From contig NC_077245.1 of the NCBI RefSeq assembly GCF_947179165.1, forward strand, positions 42,463,286 to 42,527,285: a DNA stretch of 64,000 nucleotides. The letters are read 5' to 3'. Position 1 is the first letter of the stretch. The number at the start of each line of letters is the position of its first letter. The notes under the pieces are model-generated. The model was given only the letters and a program-made list of their open reading frames with translations, did no database searches and was not told the DNA's origin. The translations under genes were made by a program, and so were the position numbers. This document shows positions 1 to 12,900 of this stretch, one piece after another. Source of the DNA: Solanum dulcamara. Its lineage: Eukaryota > Streptophyta > Magnoliopsida > Solanales > Solanaceae.

Positions 1-8
1 GGTGGCTA

Positions 9-806
9 ATGAAAACTAACAATGAGCTACATAAGTTAGTAATGCAAGCCACCCCCATTTTTGTGTGTTGGAATCTATGGAAGAATAGATGTGCATGCAA
101 GTATGGAGGCAAGAAGTCTAATGCTACTAGAGTAATATTCTCAATATCCAAAGATCTATATATGCTTATCTCTACTGTGTATCCATATATTGATTTGCCA
201 AGTAAGTGGGCAGATTTGGTTACCATGGTTGAAAAAAGCCAACATGAGTTGAGAATAACCAAAGTATGCTGGACTAAACCACAGCCTACAATGATCAAGC
301 TCAACACAGATGGGAGTGCCCTTAACAATCCAGGGAAGATAGGGGCAGGGAGCATTCTTAGGGACCATAATGGGGTGTTAATATATGCTTTTGCATCTCC
401 ACTAGGCTGTGGTTCTAATAACCAAGCTGAAGTGCAGGCAGCACTTATTGGTATTCTGTGGTGCTTACAACATGGATACAGCAGGGTAGCCCTTGAAGTT
501 GACTCTGAACTTCTAATCAAGTGGCTTAAATAAGAAGTTAAACCTCTATGGAACATTCTTACTTATATTACTGAACTGCAGGTATTGGTTAGCAAACTGG
601 AAATTTTCCAGTGCAGGCATATCTTTAGGGACGCTAATTACACTGCAGATTCACTCTCAAAGGAAAGCCACATGAAAAGTTGTACACAACACTACTACAG
701 CTTTCAACAGCTTCCAAGAGAGACCAAGGGACACTACAAAATGGACAAAGCTGGCATGGCTAGCTTCAGGAGAGCTAAGATGAAGAAGATCAATCAACCA
801 CCTTGA
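9..806 (+). pseudogene. LINE RNase H domain (broken)
   Basis: C-terminal RNase H of a LINE polyprotein, which would remove RNA from the RNA-DNA hybrid made during target-primed reverse transcription. The N-terminal part (WNLWKNRCACKYGG) resembles the linker after the RT domain in plant LINEs. The four acidic positions can be followed: NTDGS (about 302-316), NNQAEVQA, EVDSELL, and after the break NYTADSL (about 636-656). A TAA at 531-533 interrupts the reading, and the domain resumes near 585 and ends at a stop at 804-806. The ATG at 9 is internal to the original protein and is not a true start. An alternative is a host-type RNase H-like gene, but the adjoining 3' UTR and poly(A) favour a LINE. 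Confidence 0.75.
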
Positions 807-847
807 AGGAACTTCTTCATACCTTGTAATATTAGCTGATATAAATA

Positions 848-2140
848 ATGATAATCAGGACCATTGTAAAAGGGAGAGTCTCCCTAATTTACTGCTTTTG
901 TAGAATAATCTCCATACCATTAGATTTAGGAGTTAGAGTAGCTATCTCTTCCTTTCTTTTCCTTTTGCATATGCAGGTAGTTGCAGTTCTGGAAAATTTT
1001 AGGGTGAGCAGCAGCATGTGGACCTGTCCAACTACAAGTGGAAGTTTGCCTAATCCAACTGTTGTAACTCATCTTTGGATGGCTGCTAAAGGATGCAATA
1101 ACACAAGATCATGCATTGGGAGCCCTTTGTACTGCAATTTCAGCTTGCCTCTTACCTTTCTCAACAACAACATCCTCCAGCAACAAAGTCACCAACCTGC
1201 AACTCTCAGGGAATACATATAAGACATTAGTAGTAGATATTATAACCTGCAGAATTACTTGTCTGTGTGTTTTTCTGCTTGTTGGTGCAGGGTGATTTGT
1301 ACCAAGTGGACATGTCCAAAGACCCCCAATCTTTGCAGGATTGCAAAAACTACTATTTTGACAAGGCCTAAGAAGTTTCAGCTCAAAAGGATAATTGGAG
1401 ACATTAGGCGAGCGACCTTGAAACAATCAGCTGTCTTAAGCCTAAAGATAGAGAAACTTGCTAGTTGGAATCTCCAGCTTGGGAGTCAGGCCTTCAAAAT
1501 TTGCAGGGATAAAGAAAAGGCCATATATGCAAACCTCATGAAGTTTCAGGTCAAACGGATAATTGGAAATGTTAGTCGAGCGACTTGGAAAAAGATAGTA
1601 GCCTCCAAAGTTCTTACTGAGGTCCTTTCCTTTTTGCTAGTTTGTGCAAGCTCTGTTTTGTTTGTTTTTGGTTGTTGTATTATTTCAGGTGACTGGAGTG
1701 ATGTATCAACATTCTTTAACAACCAATACATAGAGAAAAGCACAAATACAACTTCCAACCACCCTGCAATATCTAAGCTTCAGCAGGGCAGCATGTGCAG
1801 GGTGAGATGCAGCATGTGGACCTGTCCAAATGGCTCCAATCTTTGCAGGGTTTCAGAAAATAATATATTGACAAGGTCCAAGAAGTTTCAGCCCAAACGG
1901 ACAATTGGAGGCGTTAGGCACACTTCACCTGAATTTACTTGGTACGACAAGACTAAAAAGAGCAAAGATGAAAAGAATTTCCCATCCCATGCGAGATAGA
2001 AGTTTCGTATACTTGTTCTTCTTCAATGTAGCTATGTCTGGTACGTAGCATAGTTGGAATAGGACTAGTGTAGGTTACTTTCCTTTTTCTCATGGAAGGG
2101 GAGAGTCTCCCTCATTTATGCTTTCATAGTTGAATTGTAC
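848..2140 (+). repeat. Diverged internal repeats in the LINE 3' region
   Basis: Three related blocks recur. One contains GCATGTGGACCTGTCCAA or a close variant near 1013, 1300 and 1812. Another, with AAGTTTCAG and GGAYAATTGGA, occurs near 1370, 1540 and 1880. The phrase GGGAGAGTCTCCCT occurs near 872 and again near 2100. The 246-codon open frame at 1259-1999 runs through these repeats, shows no known domain and is probably chance. Confidence 0.6.
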
Positions 2141-2380
2141 CGGGAGGAGTCCTCTCACAGGTTTACTGCTTTCTAGTTATAGTTAGTCCCTTTTTGTATC
2201 GGGGATGAGTTAGCCGACCTTAATAGGTTAGCCGACTTATGAAGCACCATAGGATCGGAGGTAAGGTTTATGCCCCCCTCCTTGTATTTTATTTTGATTA
2301 TTTATGTTAAGGCTTGGGGGTGTTGCTTAACCCCTGACTGTGCACGAGAGGTGGGAGCCTCGTGTAGGGTCTGTTCCCAT

Positions 2381-2401
2381 AAAAAAAAAAAAAAAAAAAA
2401 A
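2381..2401 (+). other. LINE poly(A) tail
   Basis: An uninterrupted run of 21 A immediately after the LINE 3' end. It marks the insertion boundary, since sequence to the right reads as minus-strand gypsy pol. Confidence 0.8.
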
Positions 2402-4430
2402 GACAACCACCAAACCTTAAAACCACATCCAAAACCCAATCTCAAAGTGTAAGTAACTCCTTATCCTCTAACTGAAGGTTGTGAATCTGATCCAACAGAG
2501 AAGAATGACCTCCCACATAGGCTAACACACACACGAAGAATCAAAGATATCAAGTCAAATCATCCGGTTAGCTAAGGATTAGAGGTCCAAAGCTAATGGT
2601 CGCTCCACCATAGAAAGGAAGGTAAAAGTACCCATACTCACCTCTTTCTGGCTCAAGGCATCTGCTACTATATTTGCCTTTCTCAAATGGCAAAGAATAG
2701 AGAGATCATAGTTCTTCAGGTGCTCAATCCAGCGGCGCTGCCTGGAATTAAGATCCCTCTGCTCATATTATAAACAGAGTAAATATCGCATCAAACTCCA
2801 TACAAGTAGTACCTTTAAATCTTTAGTTCCATTCGTGCAACTTAATATGTGTCGACGTATAAGCAATAACCCTGCACTACCTCATCACTACACAACCCAA
2901 AGCAATGCCGGATGTATCACAATAAATGGTGAATTCCTCACCCTCAACTAGAATATTCAATATAGAAGTGGTTGCTTAAGCCTCAGAAATATCCTCTCAC
3001 ACTCGTCAGATAACCTCTTGGCAAGTCAACCAAGTCAGAGGTGCCGCTATTGTAAGGAACCTCTCAAAAAAGTGCCTGTAGTACCCTGCCAATCTGATGA
3101 AGCTATGAATCTCATCCATAAAGGTGGGTTTAGCCCAATCACGAATAACCTCTATGTTCGTCGGATCTTTCATAATACCACCCTTGTACACCACGTGCCC
3201 CAAGAATGCTACAGACTCAAGCCAAAATTCGCACTTTGAGAACTTAGCATAAAGCTGCTGATCTCTCAAAGTGTGGAGAACTACTCTCAAATGTTTCTTA
3301 TGCTCGTCTTGTCTCTGTGAGTATACTAGAATGTCATTCGATGAAGACTATGAAAAATAAGTCCAAGTATGGCCTAAACACTCGGATCATCAAGTCCGTG
3401 AACGCGGAAGGGGCGTTACTCAACCCAAAAAGACATTACTAGGAATTCATAGTAGTTGTATCGAGTTCTAAATAGTTTCTTAGGGACGTCCGCTTCCCTA
3501 ATCCTGAAATGGTGGTAGTCGGATCTCAAATCAATCATAGAAAATATTATGGCACCCTTAAGCTAGTCGAATAAGTCATCAATCCTAGGCATGGGGTAAC
3601 AGTTTTTCACCATTACCTTGTTCAACTGCCTGTAATCGATAAACATCCGTATAGTAAAATCTTTCTTCTTAATGAATAGGATTGGGGTACCCCAAGGTGA
3701 TACATTAGGCCAAATGAATCCCTTATCCACAAGATCCTAAAGCTGAACACTAAGCTACTTGAGCTTTATGGGGCTGATCTAGTATGGTGTGATGCAAATT
3801 GGATGACCACCCGACTCTATATCTTTTGTGAAGTCAATATCACAATCAGGAGGGAGGCCAGGTAGATTGGCAGAAAACACATCTCTAAACTCTTGGACTT
3901 TAGGTGGTGAATCAACTAAAGGGTCTTCCCTATTATTATCTCTAACATAAGCCAAATATGCCAAAAATCCGCTTTCCACTAACCTCCAGGCCCAAACAAA
4001 AGAGATCACTCCAACTAGCGTGCAAGTACAAGAGTCCTGCCACACCACCAGTGGAATACCTAGCATGGATAAGGTAATGGTCTTGGCATAGCAGTCCAAG
4101 ACCGCATGGTGAGCGGATAACCAATCCATGTCCAAAATAAAATATAAATCCACCATATCAAGCAAGATGAGATCTACCCTAGTTTGACACCCTAAATAGT
4201 CATCGCACAGGATCTAAAGACTTGATCCACTACTAAAAAATCACCTACTAGTGTTGAAACGCGCAATGTCTCAACTAAGTGCTCTGTACTCATACTCAAT
4301 CGAGGGGAAAAATATATAGACATATAAGAATATGTGGATCCGGGATCAAATAAAGTAGATGTAGGCTGATGGCATAATAAAATCATACATGTAATCATAT
4401 CGTTCGAGCCCTCAGCCTTTGGTCTAGATG
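2402..4430 (-). pseudogene. Gypsy protease-RT-RNase H remnant (A1)
   Basis: Protease: LFDPGSTYSY near 4350, where the usual DTGS active site is DPGS. The protease-RT linker and RT N-terminus follow at 4165-3779 (VFSANLPGLPPDCDIDF). The RT fingers show IDYRQLNK near 3640. The RT thumb/connection at 3290-3006 reads [19 protein letters not shown] and LAGYYRHFF. RNase H shows YCDTSGIALGCV near 2920. The RT catalytic YxDD motif near 3330 is destroyed by a small frameshift. Sequence continues as degraded polyprotein to the LINE boundary. It is pol of a plant gypsy element that can no longer encode an enzyme. Confidence 0.75.
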
Positions 4431-5778
4431 GAGCTTCATAGAAATAGGCTTGGGCTCCTCTACATTAATCAACTCTACCTCCTTACCTCTCTCCTTGGGG
4501 ATGTCCTTGTGCACCGTGATGACCACCCCTACGGTCCTAGACCTAGCCTTCACCTTTAATTAGAGGTGTTGGTGCTGGCGCAGGTCTAGCTTCATGTGGA
4601 TCTGGTAAGGCTAGCCTTAAGTAAGGGAACTCGCAGGACTAATTATCTAGATCCCCATACTCAAAGAACCCCTATGAATGTCGGCTGAAAGCTGGAATTC
4701 GCCACATCGGCCTAAAGAACCCGTTTGTGAACAATTTCGGCCCTAAATCAAATTGGCACTAGAGCCAACCTGACGGTGCTGATCACCCTTTGAAGTCTAA
4801 AAAAAGGCCTGGAAGGGGCAGCTGAACTAACCCGGATGAAATCTCTAGCGAGATCTATCATAGGATTCCATGGTTCTAAAGCGACGCCCATCATGTCTAT
4901 CCTCTTTCCTAACTCTCTTATCAGTGCCCCCTAGGGTCTCACAATGGAACTGCTCGAGATTATAGGACAACAGCGTTGTGGTAAAGGTCAAAATGCCAAA
5001 GGAATTATTAACGCAAACATGGTATACCACCTCCAGAAATGAGTGGCTCATTGAGACTAAAGACTGAGTCTCGATCCGTAGCTAGAGCCTCAATCCTCTG
5101 ATGAAGCGCCAAACTCTTACCTCCTCTGATGGTATGATCATGGTGGCATGTCTTGAGACCTTATGAAATTGGGCCTCATACTCCAATACGGTCATGGAGC
5201 CCTGCTCTAACTAGGAAAATTGATCTCGGAGCTAATCTCTAACACTATTTGGAATAAACTAGGTCAAGAATGCCTCTGTAAACTCAGCCCAGGTCACTAG
5301 TGGAGACCCTGCTAGCCTGGTCTCTAAGTATGTGCGGCACCACTATCGAGCAAGACCGCCTAGCTGAGAAGTAGTGAAGTTAGCTCCTCTAGACTCCTCT
5401 AGACACAAGGTCTGCAACCACTCTCGGCAAGTGAGTAAAATCTCATGGGCATCCTCACTCACATCCCCAAAAAACCTTAGCTGAACAAATGGTGCATTTG
5501 GTGAAGGCTGGTCCTACGGCATAGGATCAACGGGAGCTAGGCCTACTGTATACCCCCGAATAGCAGCCAGAATTTGGGAGAATCACCGCCTGTAAGTCTG
5601 GAGTTGCAACCAGCTCGGGCAGTGGCTAAGCTTGTCCCGGGCCCATCAGTTGCAGATGCACTGGAGCTACGGGTGGCTCCACCTCCAGCTCCAGAGACTG
5701 ATCTCGATCCCAAGATGGTGCTACAGCCCTAGAATGACCCCAAGGTTGGCCTCTACCTCCAGCGTGCGTGCGAGCCAT
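4431..5778 (-). pseudogene. Gypsy gag remnant (A1)
   Basis: The start codon is probably the ATG on the minus strand at 5778-5776, opening MARTHAGGRGQPWG, a basic Gly/Arg-rich start common in plant gypsy gag. The rest is interrupted by many stops, but its position between primer site and protease identifies it. The same region aligns by eye with the A2 gag at 8957-9960 (for example around CTGCCTGGTCT), which supports a real family relation. A zinc knuckle was not clearly seen. Confidence 0.6.
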
Positions 5779-5969
5779 TTTGTAAAAGAGTTGAACAAGT
5801 AAGATTTTTAGAAATCAATAAGATGCACACTACATGATAGGGATACAAAAGAAACACATTCCTAATGATATCTTGTAGCCTCCCAAGGATAGTTTACAGA
5901 TGTCTTTGCACAGATCTACTGGAATCTACTAGACGTTATCTCTGTATAAGAGAGACTGGTGAACTTGTG

Positions 5970-5981
5970 GCTCTGATATGA
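5970..5981 (-). other. Primer binding site of A1
   Basis: The minus strand reads TCATATCAGAGC, close to the TGGTATCAGAGC primer site that pairs with plant initiator Met-tRNA. It lies 3 bases inside the LTR end (GGTTTGTGACA, ending at 5985). Confidence 0.7.
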
Positions 5982-6828
5982 ATTTGTCACAAACCAATTT
6001 CTAAGACCATGATGATTCTTACTACAACCCACCAGTAGAAAAGCCAACCCCTATCCCAGAACTGTGAGTAATGGGATGTCAAGGTAGAAGACGAGCAATT
6101 CAATCTAAAATAATAAAGAAATAATAAGAGAAATCATGAACGGGTGGAAGAAACTAAATATATACAAACAAAAAGATGCCTCCTAGAACCTGGAAGTTAC
6201 ATGTATAAAGCTACTAGTAAAAAGAGTAAAAGTCCCAAAAGTGGACCATGAGAATAGAGTTGTGTCAAAAAAAAGATAGGTAAAATATATATGTACAGAG
6301 AGAGATGGGTAAATTCAGGACGCAATGTATTCACCTACGCCTCCAATCCCAATCGCAGCTATCTCGAATTAATATCGGTAGCTAGTACTTAGACCAGCAT
6401 CATGAAAATAGATGGGGAGTGTACTCTGTGTACCAAAGCAATAGGTACCCAGTAGACATCATAAGGTCACTGAGCAAGATAAACAAAAGTAAACTAAAGT
6501 GAGAGTAAATGATCACAACCAAACACAGGGCAAGAAGTAGATATAGGTATGTACACGAGCGTACTTAATAATCAAAGAGGAAGAATCTAACTAAATCCAC
6601 CAAGCTTCCATAAACTCGATGGGTAAGCTCATGCACAAGTATTAGGTAACCACCTGCGCAGACTCCCATAAGCCTGGCAGGTGAAAGAATAGCTGAATTA
6701 AAATGAACGGATCCAAAAGGATTGACATGAACCAAACCATTCCTAAACGCTAATACCTCAACCAAAAGCTAAGAGTCGATGAAGAAATGAACCAAAGATT
6801 CATCAGGAAATTAGGAATTGAACCACGT

Positions 6829-7080
6829 TTAAGTTGAACCACAGACTTCAACCAGGTAACTGTAGCTAATGCTACACCACGAACTACAACTGTGTAGCTA
6901 TAGCAAACGTGTCGAACACGGGTAAGTTAGATCATGAACTTCAATCGGGTAACTGTAGCTAAGGATTTTGAACACAAGTAAGCTAGACCACAGACTTCAA
7001 CCGGGTAACCATAGCTAATGAGTCAACATGGGTAAGTTACACCATGGACTTGAACCGAGTAACTGTAGCTAAGGGATCAA
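6829..7080. repeat. 55-bp minisatellite inside LTR A1
   Basis: About four diverged units share GACTTCAAYCRGGTAACTGTAGCTAA. The phrase GTAACTGTAGCT or a close variant falls near 6857, 6949, 7005 and 7060, giving a period of 55-56 bp for the last three and a longer first spacing with an extra segment. Confidence 0.75.
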
Positions 7081-8099
7081 ACTAAATCAAAATTAGCGAC
7101 CAACTGAGCATCACGGGGAGTACCCCCAAACCGAGTGCCATCAGTATATTATTCCAACTCAAACCATATACAATAAGAGTCATCGCAAAGACTCCCAGAA
7201 TCAAGAACAAAGCGATATAGGACTGATAGGATAATAGGGAAATATGGAGATAAGGTCACAAACTATGTTACTCTCTAGATAAAGCTCAAACTATTAGATT
7301 AAAGTCTATTATACCAGTCAACGACACAAAAATTATGAAAGTCTAAGGCAATACCTAGTCTAAGCCTAGATTAAGTCCCAATATGCTTCCAAACATAATA
7401 CCTAAGGAAAAGCATACAACATATGGCGTGGATGAACGAAAATAGTAGGAATCATGCTTAAACACTCCAATAATTTCCCAAAGTAGCACCTAGGACATGA
7501 ATTCTAGGAATTTGGCATGCTCAATACCCTAACCCCTCCAACTCATATAATTCAAGACATAATTGCCTAAACATGCTCAATCTCATAAAGGGAAAATAAT
7601 AGCCTACTTGTAGACCAAAGGTGCACTCTCTAACTCATAAAATTAGAGTTTTTCCTTTTCAAGTTGGCTTAGAAAACTACTACACTATCAACAATAGAAT
7701 CACAACATTAATAAGGTTGTTATGATACTAAAATTATTGAATTCGGAGAAAGCCCAATTTAGGAATTGTAGGACCCACTTCGTAATTCACAAAATTGACT
7801 CCGAGAATAGGCTTCAACTACTACCCAGTTCATGTTCCATAAGGGATCACAATTCACACACCAAAGCATTCCCAAACCTAACATGCATAAGTGATCAACT
7901 CCATGGCCTAAGAACTTAGAAATGTAAGGGGAAAAGGGGAATTTTACTTAAAAAGAAGCCTGAAACTCCTAATTTTGAACACAACACCGGGTTCCCCTAA
8001 AACATCTACACAATTTAGCCTTTTGAAATACTCAAATGGCCCAAGAATTGAAGCAAAAAACAAGTTTTAAAGATTGATAGAAAATCTAGAAATTGGGTC

Positions 8100-8290
8100 T
8101 TAAGAATGACCCTCTGATGTCGGTTTAGTGACGCCCCGGTGATCGCTTAAGCCACACTCAACAAAAGGCGAGCATCGCTTTAGCAACACTAATAAAGGGG
8201 CCTTGTCGATTTAGAGACTTCCTGGCCACTTTATCTTCACTTGCTTAAGCAACTAGGAGTCGCTTTAGCGATGATACTAGACCCATCTGG
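8100..8290. repeat. Dyad motif cluster in LTR A1
   Basis: Short palindromes built from GCTT/AAGC: TTGCTTAAGCAA at 8241-8252 is a perfect 12-bp palindrome, TCGCTTTAGCGA at 8260-8271 has 5-bp arms, and related half-sites (TCGCTTAAGC, TCGCTTTAGC) lie near 8143-8205. The same motifs recur in the inverted LTR-A piece at 11200-11340, so they belong to the LTR family. Confidence 0.65.
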
Positions 8291-8956
8291 TGCAAGAGTG
8301 AGCTTAGCATGCTAAATCCTCCGGTGGGTTGCTCAAGATTCATTCAAAACCCATGCGTGAAAATGAGTTATGCTATCCCACCAATTTCAACGTTCCGGAC
8401 TCAATGGAACATTCAAAATACCCATACATGGTCATTTCAGTAAAAAATAGGCTCCACACCCAAGTGTCATTTTGAGCTTATTTTCACAATGATCCTCGGG
8501 ATTAGATCTGAAGCCTCGTGAAGTGAACCTACACCAAACTCGACATTCTAAAGCTAACCGTGATGTCAAATTTTTTATCCGAGCATGTTTTCCAAAAATG
8601 TTGACGAAGGTCAACTATAGGCCAAATCCCAAAGGCGAAAGTGCCAAATGGTCCTAAACTCATATTGATTGCCTTGATACTAGTGCCGACCATGCAACTA
8701 CCCTAATATGGCCATTCCAGAGTTCATGAAACCATTAGAATTTTGTTCTGAGGTCATTTTCCTAAAGTTATGATTGAAGTCAACTTTTAATGTTTTAAAA
8801 GCTTCAAGTAAGAGAAATAAGCCTAAAACCCAAACGAACAACTAGGCGACCAAACCGTTACTGACAACAAATCATAAACGACTTGGGGTTCATAAAAAAT
8901 GCTCTAAATTATATAATGAATGCTTAAATACAAAAATAACCAAGAGGGTCATTACA

Positions 8957-9960
8957 CCACTGAAGCTGCCTTGGTACCTGACCCTCTTATCGCTGCCCCT
9001 TTGGGCATGATAATGAATAATCTGTATAGCACGGGCATGGTCTACCATATATAGGAAAGAGAATCCTGAAGAAACAAAGTGCTTCATCCCCAACCTCATT
9101 GGGGACTTAACCCACGTACAAACCACCGTACTTATTCCTCCTTGATAGATAGAATTATAGAAGCATATTGAGAAAGCTGGTAGAATTTGGCCTCGGACTT
9201 AGCGATAGTATTCTGACCCTACTCCAATGTTATAAACTAATCCCAAATTCATTCCCTCACACTCTTCGGAATTTATCTAGACAAGAATGTATCTAAAAAC
9301 TATGCCTATGACAACAGTGTTGACCCAGCCTGCCTGGTCTATAAGTAGGAGCGCCATCACTGCCTAGCTATCTCATGGAACTAGTGAGCGATAAAGTCAA
9401 CCCCTATGAGCTCCACAAGACCCAAAAAGTGAATTTGGTCCTAGAAAGTAGTCAGAAACTCCATTACATCCTCGCCAATGGCTCTAGAAAATATTTAGGG
9501 TGACAACCTACGAAATACCCCCAATATCGTTTTCTCCCATAAGGACATAACACCCTCTAGAATTATTGGTAGAGGTGTAACATCTTGTGGGGATGGCTAA
9601 ACCTCAGGTGCTGGCATATCAACAGTTGGGGCAGGGGCCTGTGGCATAACCCCGATGGATATAAAGAGCTGAGAAATCCCCGCTTGTAAAGCTAAGGTCA
9701 TAACTGGTGTGGTTGGAGGCTGTTCTACTGATGGTGTCCCCTCTGGTTGAGAAGGAATAGAGGCATCCTAATGCTCCTCTACATGTTTGGGAGCTATATC
9801 TGGATTTTAGATAGGTGGTTCTTCCTTGATACAACATAAAGGGTTCTTCCTAAATACATCCTATAGCCTCATACGGATGGGTTACAAATGACTCTGCACC
9901 GATATGCAAGACTATACTAGACGTTAGCTCTGTACAAATGAGACCGACGAACTTAGGGAT
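8957..9960 (-). pseudogene. Gypsy gag remnant (A2)
   Basis: Minus-strand sequence between the A2 primer site and the A1 LTR. It aligns by eye with the A1 gag (5060-5780), sharing phrases such as ACTCCAATG/ACTCCAATA and CTGCCTGGTCT with the same order and spacing. It has many stops. Its 3' part is cut off where the A1 LTR begins. No domain can be called from sequence alone. Confidence 0.55.
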
Positions 9961-9971
9961 ATGATACCAAC
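9961..9971 (-). other. Primer binding site of A2
   Basis: The minus strand reads TTGGTATCAT, matching the first bases of the initiator Met-tRNA primer site. It is adjacent to the LTR end GGGTCGTGACA (ending at 9973). Confidence 0.7.
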
Positions 9972-9972
9972 T

Positions 9973-12900
9973 TGTCACGACCCAATTTCTCAAGCTGTGA
10001 TAACACCTACCATACCCACCAGTAGGTAACCAAAACTAGCAATCCATAAATGCTAGTAATGGGTACATAGGTGGAGAATAAATAATAGAAAGAAAGAAAA
10101 ATCGAAACCATACAAGGCAAGCCAAAAATATAAAATAAGCAGAATAATCCCTCCCAAAACCTAGAAGTCACTAGTACAGAGACACTAACAAAATAAAGAC
10201 GAGTACAAGTCCAAAAGTTGAACAAAAATATAGATACAACACTGGCTATTCTCAAAAGCAAGAGACATGCCACCCAAGTTGAAGAAGACATAAATAATCC
10301 AAAAGCGGCAAGTGCTCAACCTGAACTCCGAATCTGACTACAGTTGTTTGATCTATCAAGGATGGTAGCTAATGCTCGGATCTACATCATGAAGGTAGAT
10401 GTAGTGTGTAGTATGAGTACCAGATATAAGGTACTCTATAGGCATGATAGGCCGATTGAGCGAGAAAGGTGAAAGTAATATGAAAAAGAGGAATAAACTC
10501 AATTGAAATCATAATATAATGTTAAAGGTAAGGAAAAATATTGGTAATAAAGATAGGCTAAAATAATCTAAGGGATCTAAACTAAGTACACCCAACCGGG
10601 CTCCTATAAGCCCCATCGGGGACACACATGCACAACTTAAAGTAAAACTCGAGCGAACCCCCATAAGCTTGCCGAGCACACAGATTGACTATGCTAAAGA
10701 AGGACGGATCTAGGGTTATCTAGAAGTCAATACCCTGAGATAGAGGCCGATCCTGTAACCCTAGATACTCGTCCTTTAACCTTTGAAATTTAGCCTATGG
10801 TAGACTTGGATCAACATTCTTAGAAAATGCAATTAGATGAAAATTCCCTTAGCGCAGTTATTTCCAAAATGTTGAGTTTGGTATCGAACGACCCTTCAGT
10901 TACTTTCCGAGGCTTCTGGTCTAATCTTGAGGACTATTGTGGAATTGGGCTCAAAATGACACTTGGGTGTGGGATTTAATTTTTGTTAAAATGACCTTGT
11001 ATGGGAATTTAGAATGCGCCAGTGAGTTTGGAGCATTGAATTTGGTAAGGTAGCATATTTCATTTGCATGCAGGGGCTTTGAACTAATCCCGAGCACCGC
11101 ATCAGAAAATTAGACATGCCAAAGTCCATTTTGCACCAGCTGAGTCTGGTGCCATTGATAAAGAGACTCCTAAAGAGACTGCTTCTAAATTGTCCAGGGG
11201 GTCACTAAAATAACTTGGCTCTCCTGGGCGGGTGTCGCTAAAGAAACCCCTCGCTAAAGCGACAGGGTCCTCACTTAAGAGAGGCACACCTCTTTAGGGT
11301 GGTCGCTTAATCGACCTTCGGGGGTCCGCTTAAGTGATACCTTGGAGGGGGCAGTTTAATGTTCAAAATTTCATTTTAGTTTTATATCTTTGGGACTCGA
11401 TTTCTCTCTCAATCTTTAGGGCAATTTGGATGATTTAAAAGGCCAAGTTGCATAGTTTTTCGATAGTAATCTAATTATGTGTTCAGAATTAGCAGTAAAG
11501 GCTTCATTTAAGGTACATGCCTTTTTCCCTCACTATTTTAGTTGTGCTTGAGCTAAGTTGTCAATTATGGTGCATCTTGGGGTTGCAACTATTTTAATGT
11601 ACGAATTGTGTTCCCTACTTTATATACTATTCCAACTCAGTCGGTCTATGATGCCTACTAGGTATCTTATATCTGTTACTCATACTAGATTCTGTATCTA
11701 CTTTTATGATGCAGGTCCAATCATCATCTATCATCGTTGATAGATCGAGCTTGTTGCAACCAGATTCGGTGACCAGGGTGAGGACTTGCTATTTTGAAAT
11801 CATTTAAGTCTCCTTCAACTTTGGTGGCATATCTTTTGCTTTTTTAGAGTAGTGGGTGTTGTATTTATATTTTGGTCCACATTTGAGACTTTTACTCATC
11901 TGTATTTTGTAGTAACTCTATACTAGTGACTTTATGTATGTATATATCTATCTAGTTGTCTTTTATTTTCTGTATTTATTCCTGTCTCTTTTAGAGACCG
12001 TTAGTTTTCACCCGGTACCTATTTCTTTCAGTTTCGGATTAAGGGTTTGGCTTAGCTACTGGTGGCTTATGGTAGATATTATCATGGCTTGAGAAATTGG
12101 GTTGTGATGTGGAATTCCAAAACGAACCCCCCAAAATAGTCCTTTCATCTCCTAGAACTTGTAACCTAAATTGGGGTACAATCCGAGGACCAGAAGTGAT
12201 AGAATTCAGCTCAATAAGAAAGATATTTTATTTTAGAAATTAAGTGTAGGGCAGCACCTATTTAGGAAAAAATAACCAAAACGAAGGCTCAACAGCCAAA
12301 ACCAATCACACCACAATGAACCCCACGAAAACCCTGCAATTTAAACTTTTGAATCGCTATATTTGGACCGATATTGGCAAAGAAATCACTTTCTAAAGTT
12401 CATCAAAATTCTAGTCCGAAAATCAACTAATGCAGTAACTAAAATAACGATTTTACCTCCAACGATGCTCAAATTGAAGATTCAGACCACACCACAGTGA
12501 TCAACTCAAAAAATTACATAGAATAGACCTAAGAATCATCCAATTCAGACCTAAAACGGCCAACTTATCAATTTCCCAAAATCTCCAATAAACCCCCCAA
12601 CTAAATAGCTATATCAGCACCAAATATTGGGTATTTACCTCAAATGACATGCAACAAAAATTCTGACACCTCCACGACATTCTCCTTGAAATTCCACACG
12701 ATTTACTCTTTTCAATCACTCAAATCGGCTCCAAAATAACTAAGAAATAGCTCCTCAAATTTTGGAAAAAGGACTGGTTTGGAACCTGATGCACTATATA
12801 GAGGCCACTATTTTGTTCTCCGATAGGGTATCCAAAATTCGTTTGAAACCCTGTAAATACAAAAGGACTATGCCACCACACAAAATTTGATGTTTCAAAT

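Larger units (their letters stand above)
1..2401 (+). mobile_element. LINE (non-LTR retrotransposon), 3' part
   Basis: The left edge of the window lies inside a LINE. What is present is the RNase H end of its second reading frame (9-806), a long 3' untranslated region, and a run of 21 A at 2381-2401. RNase H followed by a 3' UTR and poly(A) is the usual 3' end of plant L1-like elements. The base after the A run starts minus-strand gypsy pol sequence, so the LINE was inserted into that older element. Its 5' part is outside the window, so length, completeness and the other target-site duplication cannot be judged. Confidence 0.8.
2402..8956 (-). mobile_element. Ty3/gypsy element A1 (chromovirus-like), truncated by the LINE
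   Basis: Reading leftwards: LTR (8956-5985), primer site (5981-5970), gag (from 5778), protease, RT and the start of RNase H, then a break at the LINE poly(A) (2401). The integrase and 3' LTR are missing from the window. Order and motifs fit a Ty3/gypsy element. The right LTR edge abuts the gag of a related element, A2, so A1 appears to have inserted there. Many stops and frameshifts make it non-functional. Confidence 0.8.
5985..8956 (-). repeat. LTR of A1 (family A, 2972 bp)
   Basis: On the minus strand it starts TGTAATGACCCTC at 8956 and ends TTTGTGACA at 5985, the TG...CA ends of a gypsy LTR. The start matches A3 (TGTAATGACCCTC at 17714) and the end region matches A2 and A3. It is the 5' LTR of A1. 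It contains a tandem repeat (6829-7080) and TCGCTTTAGCGA-type dyads (8100-8290). Short open frames in it are not genes. Confidence 0.8.

Noticed and set aside
1259..1999. 246-codon open frame as a possible host gene
   Set aside because: It lies in the repeated 3' region of the LINE, shows no domain and is made of repeated blocks.
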